DNA from: Eubacteriales bacterium
GTDB lineage: Bacteria; Bacillota; Clostridia; Lachnospirales; Lachnospiraceae
NCBI GenBank assembly: GCA_030533405.1
Contig: JAUNJF010000005.1
Location: 97,447 to 137,014 of the forward strand
Direction of reading: 5' to 3'
Length of the DNA: 39,568 bases
The position numbers and the translations under genes are program-made. The notes below the pieces were generated by a model. The model had not been told where the DNA came from and ran no database searches. It saw only the letters and a program-made list of their open reading frames with translations. How positions within the stretch are numbered: position 1 is the first letter of the stretch; every line of letters starts with the position of its first letter. Shown in pieces: positions 16,939 through 25,593 of the stretch.

Positions 16939-17611
16939 TTACCATGCTCCAGAGGAATTAAAGAAGGCAGTTAAGAATCGTGAATTTACAAAAAAAAGTA
17001 AAGTGTCTTATTTAAAGGTGGCCAGTGCAGGAATTATAATGGCGGGAATGTTGTTTGCAGGAAGCAATGGTATATGCTATGCGGCAACTGGTAATACATG
17101 GGTAGAAAAGATTACCTTTGCGAATACGAATAAGACGGTTGACGTAAATATGCGTGAAGTTGGAGATATGGTATATTCGGATTTTGTAGATGAGAATGGA
17201 AACAATTATTATCGAGGAGACAATGAACTTGATGAAAAAACTTTGAAAGAAATTTCGGGAAAAGCTGGTGATGAAGAACTGCTAGAGAGCTTTTCCTTCC
17301 GTAATTCGATGTCTCAGGAAGCTCAGAAATCTTTGAATTACGATAGCATGTTCAGTGATATCCGCGACCGAGATGAAGAAATGATAAAATATGAAGAAGA
17401 AAGTAACATTCGTTTCATCCCATTTGGTTTGATTGAAGAGGATAACAAGATTTACTATATTGTTGGAGATGAGGTAAAGATTGATGTGACAAAGAGCTTG
17501 AAATCAGGAGAAGTATATTTGGAATATATGTTTGAAGGATGCGCCTATAAGGTTCACATTGAAGGAAGTTATGAAGAATATGTAATGCACGCAAGTTTAT
17601 TAGACGAATAA
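16901..17611 (+). CDS. Putative anti-sigma factor, single-pass membrane protein
   Basis: 236 residues. A short cytosolic N-terminal region (1-35), one hydrophobic segment at about 38-60 (A-G-I-I-M-A-G-M-L-F-A-G), and an extracellular domain of about 170 residues rich in acidic residues. ATG 16901 lies behind GAAGGAGG (16884-16891). No zinc-binding anti-sigma motif (HxxxCxxC) is seen, so the class differs from ZAS proteins. The assignment rests on gene order and topology. The outer domain probably senses an envelope or extracellular signal, which the sequence does not identify. Confidence 0.65.
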   Translation: MTNKEIYTAAWDNYHAPEELKKAVKNREFTKKSKVSYLKVASAGIIMAGMLFAGSNGICYAATGNTWVEKITFANTNKTVDVNMREVGDMVYSDFVDENGNNYYRGDNELDEKTLKEISGKAGDEELLESFSFRNSMSQEAQKSLNYDSMFSDIRDRDEEMIKYEEESNIRFIPFGLIEEDNKIYYIVGDEVKIDVTKSLKSGEVYLEYMFEGCAYKVHIEGSYEEYVMHASLLDE

Positions 17612-17630
17612 TAAAAATATAGTTTGAAAA

Positions 17631-17659
17631 TTGACGAAATGCAGAGTAACAAGTATACT
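17631..17659 (+). promoter_or_regulatory. Promoter of the EamA transporter gene
   Basis: TTGACG (17631-17636), 17-bp spacer, TATACT (17654-17659). The transcript would have a leader of about 70 nt. Confidence 0.75.
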
Positions 17660-17733
17660 TGAACCGATGAATCTAAATGGTGAATGGTTAAAGAGCACGG
17701 TAAGAAGTGCAAAATGACAAAGGAAACAGAAAT

Positions 17734-18597
17734 ATGAAACTTAAAAAATCGGGATATCAGTTGGGAATTATATATATTGTTGCATCTGCATTTTGTTTTG
17801 CACTAATGAATTTGTTTATTCGATTGGCTGGCGATGTACCATCGTTGCAAAAATGTTTTTTCCGAAACTTGTTTGCACTATTTATCGCAGTTGCAGCACT
17901 GGTCAGATCGAAGACACCATTTCGTATAGGAAAAGGAAACACAAAGTATCTGCTCATTCGTTCTACGGCAGGTGGACTTGGTATGATGTGCAATTTTTAT
18001 GCGATTGATCATATGAATATATCAGATGCATCGATGTTGAATAAATTGTCCCCGTTTTTTGCAATTATATTTTCTGTTTATGTTTTGAAAGAAAAAGCAA
18101 ACCGCTATGAATGGTTTGCGGTTATCTGTGCATTTATAGGGGCATTGTTTGTTGTAAAACCATCCTTTTCCTTTGATGTGCTGCCAGCAATTGCTGGAGT
18201 ACTAGGGGGCTTTGGCGCTGGTTTGGCATATACCTATGTCAGAAAGCTTGGAATGCGTGGAGAAAAAAGTATGATTGTAGTTGCTTTTTTCTCGGGATTT
18301 ACAACCTTGTTATTAACACCTAATCTGGTATTACATTATGTTCCAATGCAAATGAATCAATGGGGGTTTTTGTGTTTGACAGGACTTGCAGCTGCTGGCG
18401 GACAGATATTTATTACAAAAGCGTATGCGAATGCACCGGCAAAAGAGATATCGGTGTATGATTTTTCCATTGTTATTTTTGCGGCAATTTTGGGTGGTAT
18501 TTTCTTAAAACAGAGACCAGACTGGCTGAGTGTTGTAGGATATGTGATTATTATTGGAACGGCGATTATCAAAACCAGAAGGTCCATTTTGAAATAA
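17734..18597 (+). CDS. EamA/DMT-superfamily transporter
   Basis: 287 residues with about ten hydrophobic helices in two EamA repeats (I-V-A-S-A-F-C-F-A-L-M-N-L-F-I-R-L-A-G-D near the front; F-G-A-G-L-A-Y-T-Y-V-R-K-L-G at the second half). The family exports amino acids and other small metabolites; the substrate is not readable from sequence. ATG 17734 sits behind AAAGGAAA; a GTG at 17707 in frame lacks a ribosome site. Followed by a terminator, so it is probably a single-gene unit. Confidence 0.85.
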   Translation: MKLKKSGYQLGIIYIVASAFCFALMNLFIRLAGDVPSLQKCFFRNLFALFIAVAALVRSKTPFRIGKGNTKYLLIRSTAGGLGMMCNFYAIDHMNISDASMLNKLSPFFAIIFSVYVLKEKANRYEWFAVICAFIGALFVVKPSFSFDVLPAIAGVLGGFGAGLAYTYVRKLGMRGEKSMIVVAFFSGFTTLLLTPNLVLHYVPMQMNQWGFLCLTGLAAAGGQIFITKAYANAPAKEISVYDFSIVIFAAILGGIFLKQRPDWLSVVGYVIIIGTAIIKTRRSILK

Positions 18598-18612
18598 AAA
18601 ATAGTGTTTAGA

Positions 18613-18650
18613 GGGGCATGTTGTTATTAGGAAACATGTCCTTTTGTTTT
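18613..18650 (+). terminator. Terminator after the EamA gene
   Basis: GGGCATGTT (18614-18622) pairs with AACATGTCC (18633-18641) with one wobble, then TTTTGTTTT. The AT-rich 18651-18796 that follows holds only the leader of the next gene. Confidence 0.8.
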
Positions 18651-18796
18651 ATAGGAAAGATTTTTGTTCTTGTGCATTGTTTCTTAAAAATATCTTAAAA
18701 TTTCTCTGTTTATTCTGTTTTTTTATTTCTTCATATATGGTAAAATTATGTTAGCTTTAGGTTACTTTGGGGAATGAGGATAAAAGGGAAAAGATT

Positions 18797-21700
18797 ATGA
18801 AATTACTGGATAGAATAGAAGAGAAAAAATACAAAAATTATTTTATTGTACTGATGGTGGCAGGAGCATTAATTTTGAATGCTTTTGGTAAAAATATTGC
18901 GATGTATTTTAAGTTTCCTGTATGGTTGGATAATTTGGGCACGTGTTTTATTGCGTACCTTTATGGTCCGATTTGTGGTGCAATTGTTGGTGCAGGAGGA
19001 CATTTAGCACACGGTGGGTTTGATCGTGTGTCGCTTTTGTATGCACTTGTAGATGTTGGGATTGGTGTGATTTGCGGATGGATGGCAAGAAAAGGCTATT
19101 TCGAAACATTTTATAAAATGAGTGTTATGGTTGCAATTTTAATTGGTTTTTCTATCATTGTTTCTGTACCACTAAATTATTTTTTTCAGGGTGGATATAC
19201 AGGAAACCAATGGGGAGATGGAGTGTATGAATGGCTTCAGGAAATTGGTTATAAAAAATGGGTGGCTGCGATGCTGGGAGAATTGATTATCGATTTTCCG
19301 GATAGATATATCACGGTGGTTATAACCTATTTTGTTATCAGATGTGTTCGTAGAACAAAGAATATAAAAAAGAAAGTATGGAATGTAATAGCACTGTTTT
19401 TGGTTTTTATTGCAACATTTAGTATGGGAATGACAGCAAGTGCTGAGTCGATGGATGATAAAAAAATAGATGAAGGATTTTATGTTTGTACGGTATATAA
19501 TGACAGAAATGGTTTGCCTGGTGGAGAGGCAAATGCGATTGCGTTCACAAATGATGGTTATGTCTGGGTTGGAGCATACAGTGGTTTATATCAGTATGAT
19601 GGTGTTGATTTTAAATTAAAATTTTCTGATACCGTCAAAAATGTAAATTGTTTGTATCGAGATGATGAAGGACGCCTTTGGATTGGAACAAATGATCGTG
19701 GATTGGCTGTTATGGTTGATGGTGAAATTGCCAATATTGTTGATGAATCAAATGGTTTGGTATCCAATTCTGTTAATTGTATTGGGTGTGACAGTGCGGG
19801 TTGCTATTATATTGGAACGAAAGAAAAACTTGATGTCATCCAAATTGTAGGTGGTATGGAGGTTGTGAAATCCATCGAAGAGATTGATTATGCAGAGGCA
19901 ATAGAATCCAATGAAGATGGAATTACTGTTGTGGTTACGAATTCGGGTCAGGCACATGTTTTAAAAAATGGTGAGTATTTGTACCAATTCTCATGTGATA
20001 ATGAAATGGAAGGATTTAGAAGTGCAACATTTTGTGATGGGGAATGGTTGCTTGGTACATTTTCAGATAGTATTTTGCGATATGAAATCACAGAAGAAGA
20101 TGCAAATATGATTGATTGTATCAAAACGAAAGAGTTAAAAAATATTCATGCGCTTGTGCAGGAGGATGATGGAAAAATATGGTTATCTGCTGCAAATGGT
20201 GTGGGTTACCTTGATGAAAAGTTAGAATGTCATGTTATGAATACTGGTAGTTTTTCTGCGTCCATTTACAATATTGGAGAAGATTATCAGGGAAATATGT
20301 GGTTTACATCATCTAGACTTGGATTATTAAAAATTTCAGAAAGTGTATTTTCTAATATTTATGCAAAAGGGAATTATGAGACCGATGTTGTAAATGCTGT
20401 GACGGAGTGGAATGGAAACATTTATATTGGCTCGGATAATGGTCTGGATGTGATGAATGCCGAGTATGAGATGGACGAAAAAAATACATTGGTAAAGGCA
20501 TTGGAAGGTCAGCGCATTCGTAATTTCATGATTGATTCGAGAAATCATCTTTGGATCAGTATTTCAGCAGGCGATGGGTTATGGGATGTTAGTCCGAATG
20601 GGGATATCAAAAAATATACAGAAGAAGATGGAATGATTTGCAATCGTTTTCGTTCTGCAATTGAATTAAGTGATGGTACAGTTGCTGTTGCGGAAGATGG
20701 AGGAATTGATTTTATTAAGGATGGTGAAATTGTTTCTTCGTTAACGGCACAGGATGGGCTTGTGACGCCGATGGTACTTTCACTTTGCGAGAGTAAAAAT
20801 GGATTTCTTTATGCAGGAACTGATGGTGGTGGCTTATTCTTAATTAAGGATGGTAAAATTTATAACAGATTAACGATGGATGAGGGTCTCTCATCTGATG
20901 TTATATTGCGTGTGGTCGAGTGTGAGAATGGGTTGCTGGTAGTTGCCAGTAATGGAATTAATTATGTGGACCATAAAGAAAATGTAAAATATTTAAGTAC
21001 ATTTCCATTTTCAAATAATTATGAAATATGCGAGGGTGCTGATGGAAATATATGGATTTTGTCAGGTGCTGGCATATATGTAATGGATTTGGATAGTATG
21101 TTGGATGACCGAATCAAAGAGTTTGCTTTGCTTGATTCTAAATATGGATTGGAAGGAATTATTACTGCAAATTCATGGTCGTATCAAACAGAAGACGGAA
21201 TGTTATTTATTCCTGGTGATAATGGTTGTTACCTGGTAGATACAAATCATTATTATGTTGGAAATGTGCCATATCGTATGACAGTGGATTATGCATATGC
21301 AGATGAATTGTCTGTTGAAATTCCAGACAATCGAGTAATTTCATTTTCGGGTGATTGTAACAATATGGTATTACATGCAGTTGTTCCGAATTACACAGCA
21401 AATGAGCTTTATGTTGGATATGTTCTTGAGGGATATGATGGAGCAGAAACAATTGTTTCGTCTAAGGATTTGAATGAAATCAAGTATTCTAATATTCCAA
21501 GCGGAACCTATCGATTGGTGCTTCATTTGTATGATGAGAGCAAATCCAATATTTTAGAAAGTGTTTCTTATACAGTGGAAAAGCAAATGCGAATATTTGA
21601 TTATCACTGGTTTAAATTTTATTTTGTATTCGTTTGTGGTGTGTTTGTGATTTGGGTTACGTGGATGATACTAAAACGTAGAAATGATCGCATCATGGCA

Positions 21701-22330
21701 AAGGAACAGGAAAAACTCAGACAATTGGAACGAGATGCTCAAATTAGTAATGAAACGATTATGGCAATTGCAAAGACAGTAGACGCCAAGGATCAGAGAA
21801 CAAGCAAGCATTCAGAGCGTGTTGCAGAGTATTCGGTTCAAATTGCACGTGCGTTAGGCTGGAGTGAAAAAGAATGCGAAGATTTATATAAAACAGGATT
21901 GTTGCATGATATTGGAAAAATAGGAATACCAGATAGCGTGTTAAATAAACCAGGTAGATTAACAGATGAAGAGTATGCCCTGATGAAAACGCATGTGGAT
22001 AAAGGTGCAGAGATATTAAAGGGATTTACGATTGTCAAAAACGTAGATTTAGGAACAAGATTTCATCATGAACGTTATGATGGAAATGGCTATCCGAAAG
22101 GATTAAAGGGTGAAGAAATTCCAATTCAGGCAAGAATTATTGGAATTGCAGATGCGTTCGATGCCATGACCTCGAATCGTGTATATCGTCAAAAACTGGA
22201 ATTGGATGTTGTAATGGAGGAGATGCGTCGTTGTTCTGGAACTCAGTTTGACCCAGAATTAACAAAAGTATTTTTGAAATTAATCGAAGACGGAATCATC
22301 GATGTGGAGGTGTTATATGAAAATGAATAA
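18797..22330 (+). CDS. Multidomain membrane receptor with Reg_prop propellers and HD-GYP output
   Basis: 1177 residues from ATG 18797 (AAGGGA ahead; a TTG at 18767 is less likely). Order: a membrane domain of about five to six helices (15-190) resembling substrate-binding ECF-transporter S proteins (W-L-D-N-L-G-T and G-P-I-C-G-A-I-V-G-A-G-G-H); another helix (about 195-215); about 600 residues of Reg_prop repeats (W-V-G-A-Y-S-G-L-Y-Q-Y-D-G; L-W-I-G-T-N) forming beta-propellers; a Y_Y_Y-type domain (Y-V-L-E-G-Y-D-G); a helix at about 938-960; and a cytosolic HD-GYP domain with His1037-Asp1038 and Gly1098-Tyr-Pro1100. HD-GYP enzymes degrade cyclic di-GMP. Inferred: an extracellular ligand changes cyclic di-GMP levels. 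The next gene, a binding protein, overlaps by 14 bp. Confidence 0.85.
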   Translation: MKLLDRIEEKKYKNYFIVLMVAGALILNAFGKNIAMYFKFPVWLDNLGTCFIAYLYGPICGAIVGAGGHLAHGGFDRVSLLYALVDVGIGVICGWMARKGYFETFYKMSVMVAILIGFSIIVSVPLNYFFQGGYTGNQWGDGVYEWLQEIGYKKWVAAMLGELIIDFPDRYITVVITYFVIRCVRRTKNIKKKVWNVIALFLVFIATFSMGMTASAESMDDKKIDEGFYVCTVYNDRNGLPGGEANAIAFTNDGYVWVGAYSGLYQYDGVDFKLKFSDTVKNVNCLYRDDEGRLWIGTNDRGLAVMVDGEIANIVDESNGLVSNSVNCIGCDSAGCYYIGTKEKLDVIQIVGGMEVVKSIEEIDYAEAIESNEDGITVVVTNSGQAHVLKNGEYLYQFSCDNEMEGFRSATFCDGEWLLGTFSDSILRYEITEEDANMIDCIKTKELKNIHALVQEDDGKIWLSAANGVGYLDEKLECHVMNTGSFSASIYNIGEDYQGNMWFTSSRLGLLKISESVFSNIYAKGNYETDVVNAVTEWNGNIYIGSDNGLDVMNAEYEMDEKNTLVKALEGQRIRNFMIDSRNHLWISISAGDGLWDVSPNGDIKKYTEEDGMICNRFRSAIELSDGTVAVAEDGGIDFIKDGEIVSSLTAQDGLVTPMVLSLCESKNGFLYAGTDGGGLFLIKDGKIYNRLTMDEGLSSDVILRVVECENGLLVVASNGINYVDHKENVKYLSTFPFSNNYEICEGADGNIWILSGAGIYVMDLDSMLDDRIKEFALLDSKYGLEGIITANSWSYQTEDGMLFIPGDNGCYLVDTNHYYVGNVPYRMTVDYAYADELSVEIPDNRVISFSGDCNNMVLHAVVPNYTANELYVGYVLEGYDGAETIVSSKDLNEIKYSNIPSGTYRLVLHLYDESKSNILESVSYTVEKQMRIFDYHWFKFYFVFVCGVFVIWVTWMILKRRNDRIMAKEQEKLRQLERDAQISNETIMAIAKTVDAKDQRTSKHSERVAEYSVQIARALGWSEKECEDLYKTGLLHDIGKIGIPDSVLNKPGRLTDEEYALMKTHVDKGAEILKGFTIVKNVDLGTRFHHERYDGNGYPKGLKGEEIPIQARIIGIADAFDAMTSNRVYRQKLELDVVMEEMRRCSGTQFDPELTKVFLKLIEDGIIDVEVLYENE

Positions 22331-23522
22331 ACGGGCAATTTTATTAACTACGATAACGACAGTATGTATTGTTTTGTTTTTTACGTTGATACATATGGCT
22401 GTGCAAAAGAATGACAAATCGATTGTAAGAGTTGCTTATATTTATGAGGGCGATGGAAGTACACCTTATACAGAGAATTTTATGAAAGCACAGCTGGCGG
22501 TTGAACAGGAATTTGGAAATCGTGTGGAAACCGTTGCATTTTATAATGTAAAGGATGTCAATATAGACACGATTTATGATAAGTTGTTTGCTAGTGATTG
22601 TGACCTTGTGTTTGCGACAAGCTATGGATTTGAGAATACAATAAAACAATGGGCAAAAGAGCATCCGGATATTCAATTTTGCCAGGCAACAGGGGATAAT
22701 GCAAATGTTGACGAGCAGTTGGATAATTATCATAATTTCATGGGTACGATATATCAGGGACGTTATGTGGCAGGTGTTGTAGCAGGTGCAAAAATGAAAG
22801 AAATGATTAAACAGGGGAAATTATCTGAGGATGATGTGAAAATCGGCTATGTGGCAGCATTTCCATATGCAGAAGTAATTTCGGGGTATACGGCCTTTTA
22901 TATGGGTGTATATAGTCAGGTACCGTCTGTGACAATGCAGGTTATATATGTGAATAGCTGGAGCGATTACGCAAAGGAAAAAATGGCTGCAAAGCGAATG
23001 ATAGAAAATGGTTGTACGATTATTTCGCAACATTCAGACACGATTGGGTCTGCGGTTGCCTGTCAGGAATTAAAGGATAAATATCCGGTTGTTCATGTTG
23101 GATATAATGGAAGTATGATTGACGTTGCACCGACGACATCTTTGATTAGTAGTAAAATAAATTGGGCATCCTATGAGATGAATGCTGTTGAAGCAATGTT
23201 AAAAAATAAAGATATTGAATCATGTGTTGTAGGTAAAAGTGATGGAAACGATGCGTGGGGTGGATTTGAAGATGGCTGGGTAGAATTGTTAGGAGTGAAT
23301 GAGTTTATTGTAGCGGATGGAACGAATGAACTGATTGAGGAAACAGTTGAGAGACTTAAAAAAGGAGAAATAGAAGTTTTCTCAGGTCCGTTTACAGGAA
23401 AAGATCCGTTTAATCCATCGGATACTATTGATTTATCCAAAACACCGTTTTTGGAAAATAGTGCTAGATCGGCACCGCAATTTCATTATGTATTAGATGA
23501 TGTAATTGAAGTATTAGAATAA
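22317..23522 (+). CDS. BMP-family periplasmic-type binding protein, membrane-anchored
   Basis: 401 residues. An N-terminal hydrophobic helix (about 6-28) without a lipobox suggests an uncleaved anchor. The rest matches BMP/Med-type (PnrA-like) nucleoside-binding proteins: V-A-Y-I-Y-E-G-D-G near the front, G-T-I-Y-Q-G-R-Y-V-A-G-V-V-A-G, I-G-Y-V-A-A-F-P, and D-A-W-G-G-F-E-D-G-W. Start ATG 22317 with GGAGGTG ahead; ATG 22323 is possible. It overlaps the receptor gene, and no ABC permease or ATPase gene is near, so it is inferred to be a ligand-binding partner of the receptor rather than a transporter component. Confidence 0.82.
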   Translation: MKMNKRAILLTTITTVCIVLFFTLIHMAVQKNDKSIVRVAYIYEGDGSTPYTENFMKAQLAVEQEFGNRVETVAFYNVKDVNIDTIYDKLFASDCDLVFATSYGFENTIKQWAKEHPDIQFCQATGDNANVDEQLDNYHNFMGTIYQGRYVAGVVAGAKMKEMIKQGKLSEDDVKIGYVAAFPYAEVISGYTAFYMGVYSQVPSVTMQVIYVNSWSDYAKEKMAAKRMIENGCTIISQHSDTIGSAVACQELKDKYPVVHVGYNGSMIDVAPTTSLISSKINWASYEMNAVEAMLKNKDIESCVVGKSDGNDAWGGFEDGWVELLGVNEFIVADGTNELIEETVERLKKGEIEVFSGPFTGKDPFNPSDTIDLSKTPFLENSARSAPQFHYVLDDVIEVLE

Positions 23523-23564
23523 AAATGATTATCTATTTCTGTGATAAGAAAAAGGAGATAAATA

Positions 23565-24221
23565 ATGAGTAAGAAAATGATTTTGTTTGATTTAGATGGA
23601 ACCTTGTGGGATTCTTCTTTGCAGGTTGCTATGTCGTGGACGGAAACAATAAAGCGAGTAGCACCAGAAACACACATTGTAATAACGAAAGATTTTATGC
23701 ATCGTGCTATGGGTAAGGTCATGGAAGAGATAAAGAATATGATGTTTGAAGAAGCATCTGTTGAGGTGGATCCAATCCGTCAGGAAGAAATATATCAGGC
23801 ATGTAGTGATGAAGAGATTGACTATATAGAGAAGCATGGTGGTGTGTTGTATCCTGCGGTGGAGGAAACGCTTCAAAAGCTATCGAAACAATACAAATTG
23901 GGTATTGTAAGCAATTGTCAGTGTGGATATATAGAGGCATTTCTCTCCTATACGGGATTTGAAAAGTACATTTCAGAAATTGAAAGCTATGGGAATACAG
24001 GACTAGAAAAGGGCGATAATATCAAACTTGTGGTGGAACGGTGTGGTTATTCGTCGGATGAGGTTGTATATGTAGGTGATATTATGGGCGATTATCAGGC
24101 AAGTATGAAAGCGGGAGTGCATTTCATTCATGCTGCATACGGATTTGGTAGTGTTCCGGAGGGTACGCCATATGTGAATGCGTTTTCTGAATTAGATAAT
24201 ATTGCTATTGACAATGCATAA
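23565..24221 (+). CDS. HAD-superfamily hydrolase, phosphoglycolate phosphatase-like
   Basis: 218 residues. HAD motif I F-D-L-D-G-T-L-W-D-S near residue 10, motif II G-I-V-S-N-C (Ser), and motif IV Y-V-G-D-I-M-G-D-Y-Q-A-S-M-K-A-G. The cap lies between motifs I and II. Substrate unknown: small phosphorylated metabolites are usual for this group. Preceded by AAAGGAGATAAATA, 42 bp after the BMP gene with no clear terminator between, so co-transcription is possible. Confidence 0.88.
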   Translation: MSKKMILFDLDGTLWDSSLQVAMSWTETIKRVAPETHIVITKDFMHRAMGKVMEEIKNMMFEEASVEVDPIRQEEIYQACSDEEIDYIEKHGGVLYPAVEETLQKLSKQYKLGIVSNCQCGYIEAFLSYTGFEKYISEIESYGNTGLEKGDNIKLVVERCGYSSDEVVYVGDIMGDYQASMKAGVHFIHAAYGFGSVPEGTPYVNAFSELDNIAIDNA

Positions 24222-24294
24222 TATAGAAGTTATTATATGATTTGATTATAATAAATCTAGGAAGATAATGGTTTCTATAGAATTGGAGTAGATT

Positions 24295-25173
24295 ATGGAA
24301 TTACAACAGTTGCAATATTTTTTGGTGGCAGCACAGTATGAGCATATTACAAAGGCTGCAAATTCTCTGCATATTGCGCAACCTGCATTGTCGCAGTCGA
24401 TTAAGCGTTTAGAGGCAGAGTTGGGAGTTAAGTTATTTGACCGTAAAAAGGGTGGAATATCGTTGAGTGCATCTGGAAAGCTTTTGGTGGATGAGTTAAG
24501 ACCAATTATGAAGAGTCTGGAAAGCTTGCCAAAAAAATTGCAGGATACAGAGAAAAAACAGAATCAGACGATTCACTTGAATGTATTGGCGGCATCGACT
24601 TTGGTTACCAATTGTATTATTGCTTATAAAATTAAGCATCCAGAAGTACATTTTCAGTTTGTACAGAGTCAGTCTGCAATGGATTATGATTTGTGTATCA
24701 CAGCTGCGTTGCCAAGAAGGAATCCGGCTTCGAATCAGATTATGTTAGAGGAGAATTTTTTTCTTGCAGTACCAGCGACTTCACCTTATGCAAGTTATAA
24801 GGAAATTGATTTAAAAGAGGTTGCAGGAGAGGGATTTATTTTAATGACGGATACAAGACCAATTCGTAGTATTTGTGATCAGTTTTGTATAGAAGCAGGA
24901 TTTACGCCGGATATTGTATTTGAAAGTATGAACTTTGAGGCGGTTCGAAGTTTGATTAGTGCAGGTATGGGAGTGGGATTCTGGCCAGAGTATTCTTGGG
25001 AAAATTCAGAATTATCTAAGAATGTGGTATTATTACCAATCAAAAGTCCAGAGTGTAAACGAGATATTATCATTACATATAATGAGGACTTTTCTGGTAA
25101 TCCAATCGTAAAAGATTTTCATGACTTTTTGATTGCATTTGCGTTAGAACGCAAGCAGGCTATGGGTAAGTAA
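24295..25173 (+). CDS. LysR-family transcriptional regulator
   Basis: 292 residues. The N-terminal winged HTH (1-60) has the family signature L-Q-Q-L-Q-Y-F-L-V-A-A-Q...I-T-K-A-A-N-S-L-H-I-A-Q-P-A-L-S-Q-S-I-K-R-L-E. The C-terminal effector-binding domain spans about 90-285 (A-A-S-T-L-V-T-N; G-V-G-F-W-P-E-Y). It stands alone upstream of the T-box controlled trp genes. No divergent partner gene is present, so its target is not indicated. Confidence 0.93.
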   Translation: MELQQLQYFLVAAQYEHITKAANSLHIAQPALSQSIKRLEAELGVKLFDRKKGGISLSASGKLLVDELRPIMKSLESLPKKLQDTEKKQNQTIHLNVLAASTLVTNCIIAYKIKHPEVHFQFVQSQSAMDYDLCITAALPRRNPASNQIMLEENFFLAVPATSPYASYKEIDLKEVAGEGFILMTDTRPIRSICDQFCIEAGFTPDIVFESMNFEAVRSLISAGMGVGFWPEYSWENSELSKNVVLLPIKSPECKRDIIITYNEDFSGNPIVKDFHDFLIAFALERKQAMGK

Positions 25174-25211
25174 TCATGTTTTGAAAAGCACATTTGAATT
25201 TGAAAATTTGG

Positions 25212-25240
25212 TTGACAAATGAAACGTAGAAGCATATACT
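25212..25240 (+). promoter_or_regulatory. Promoter of the trpE T-box transcript
   Basis: TTGACA (25212-25217), 17-bp spacer, TATACT (25235-25240). Confidence 0.85.
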
Positions 25241-25246
25241 TTATTT

Positions 25247-25568
25247 AACTTGAGTGTTTAGATGAAAAATACTGACAGAGTCAGTTATATCGTATCACGA
25301 AACCGATGAGTAAGAGGAGTAGACTATTGTGAAACTTTCCAGAGAGCTGTGATGGTGGGAAGCAGCAGGTGGTCAGTAGTTGAATGGACTTACGAGGGTG
25401 GCTTGAAATGAAGAGATTCAGAGTAGATGTCAACGGGATCCCGTCCGTTATCAATGGGGAACATATGATGGTATGTTTGAAGAGTGGGTGCAATGCATCA
25501 ATTTGGGTGGTACCGCAGAAGTTGGAGATTATGACTTTTGTCCCTTGATAGGGGCAGAGGTCTTTTTT
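25247..25568 (+). promoter_or_regulatory. T-box riboswitch (tRNA-Trp) upstream of trpEG
   Basis: Leader RNA that reads the charging of tRNA-Trp. Stem I includes AGTA and GAGAGCTGTGATGGTGG. The likely specifier loop G-A-A-TGG has the Trp codon at 25385-25387. The invariant T-box sequence TGGGTGGTACCGC is at 25504-25516. A competing terminator closes it. Uncharged tRNA-Trp should favour readthrough. A small hairpin ACTGA/TCAGT (25271-25285) precedes stem I. Very similar to the leader at 30600-30899. Confidence 0.93.
25533..25568 (+). terminator. T-box regulated terminator before trpE
   Basis: GACTTTTGTCCC pairs with GGGGCAGAGGTC through several wobbles, then TTTTTT. Confidence 0.88.
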
Positions 25569-25593
25569 ATTTTTATTGGAAGGAGTAGAAGAA

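Noticed and set aside
17667-17717. 16-codon upstream frame in the EamA gene leader (possible leader peptide)
   Set aside because: No ribosome site before its ATG and no run of a regulatory amino acid.
22344-22733. 129-codon antisense frame over the BMP protein gene
   Set aside because: No ribosome site and no recognisable motif; the sense strand gene is clear.
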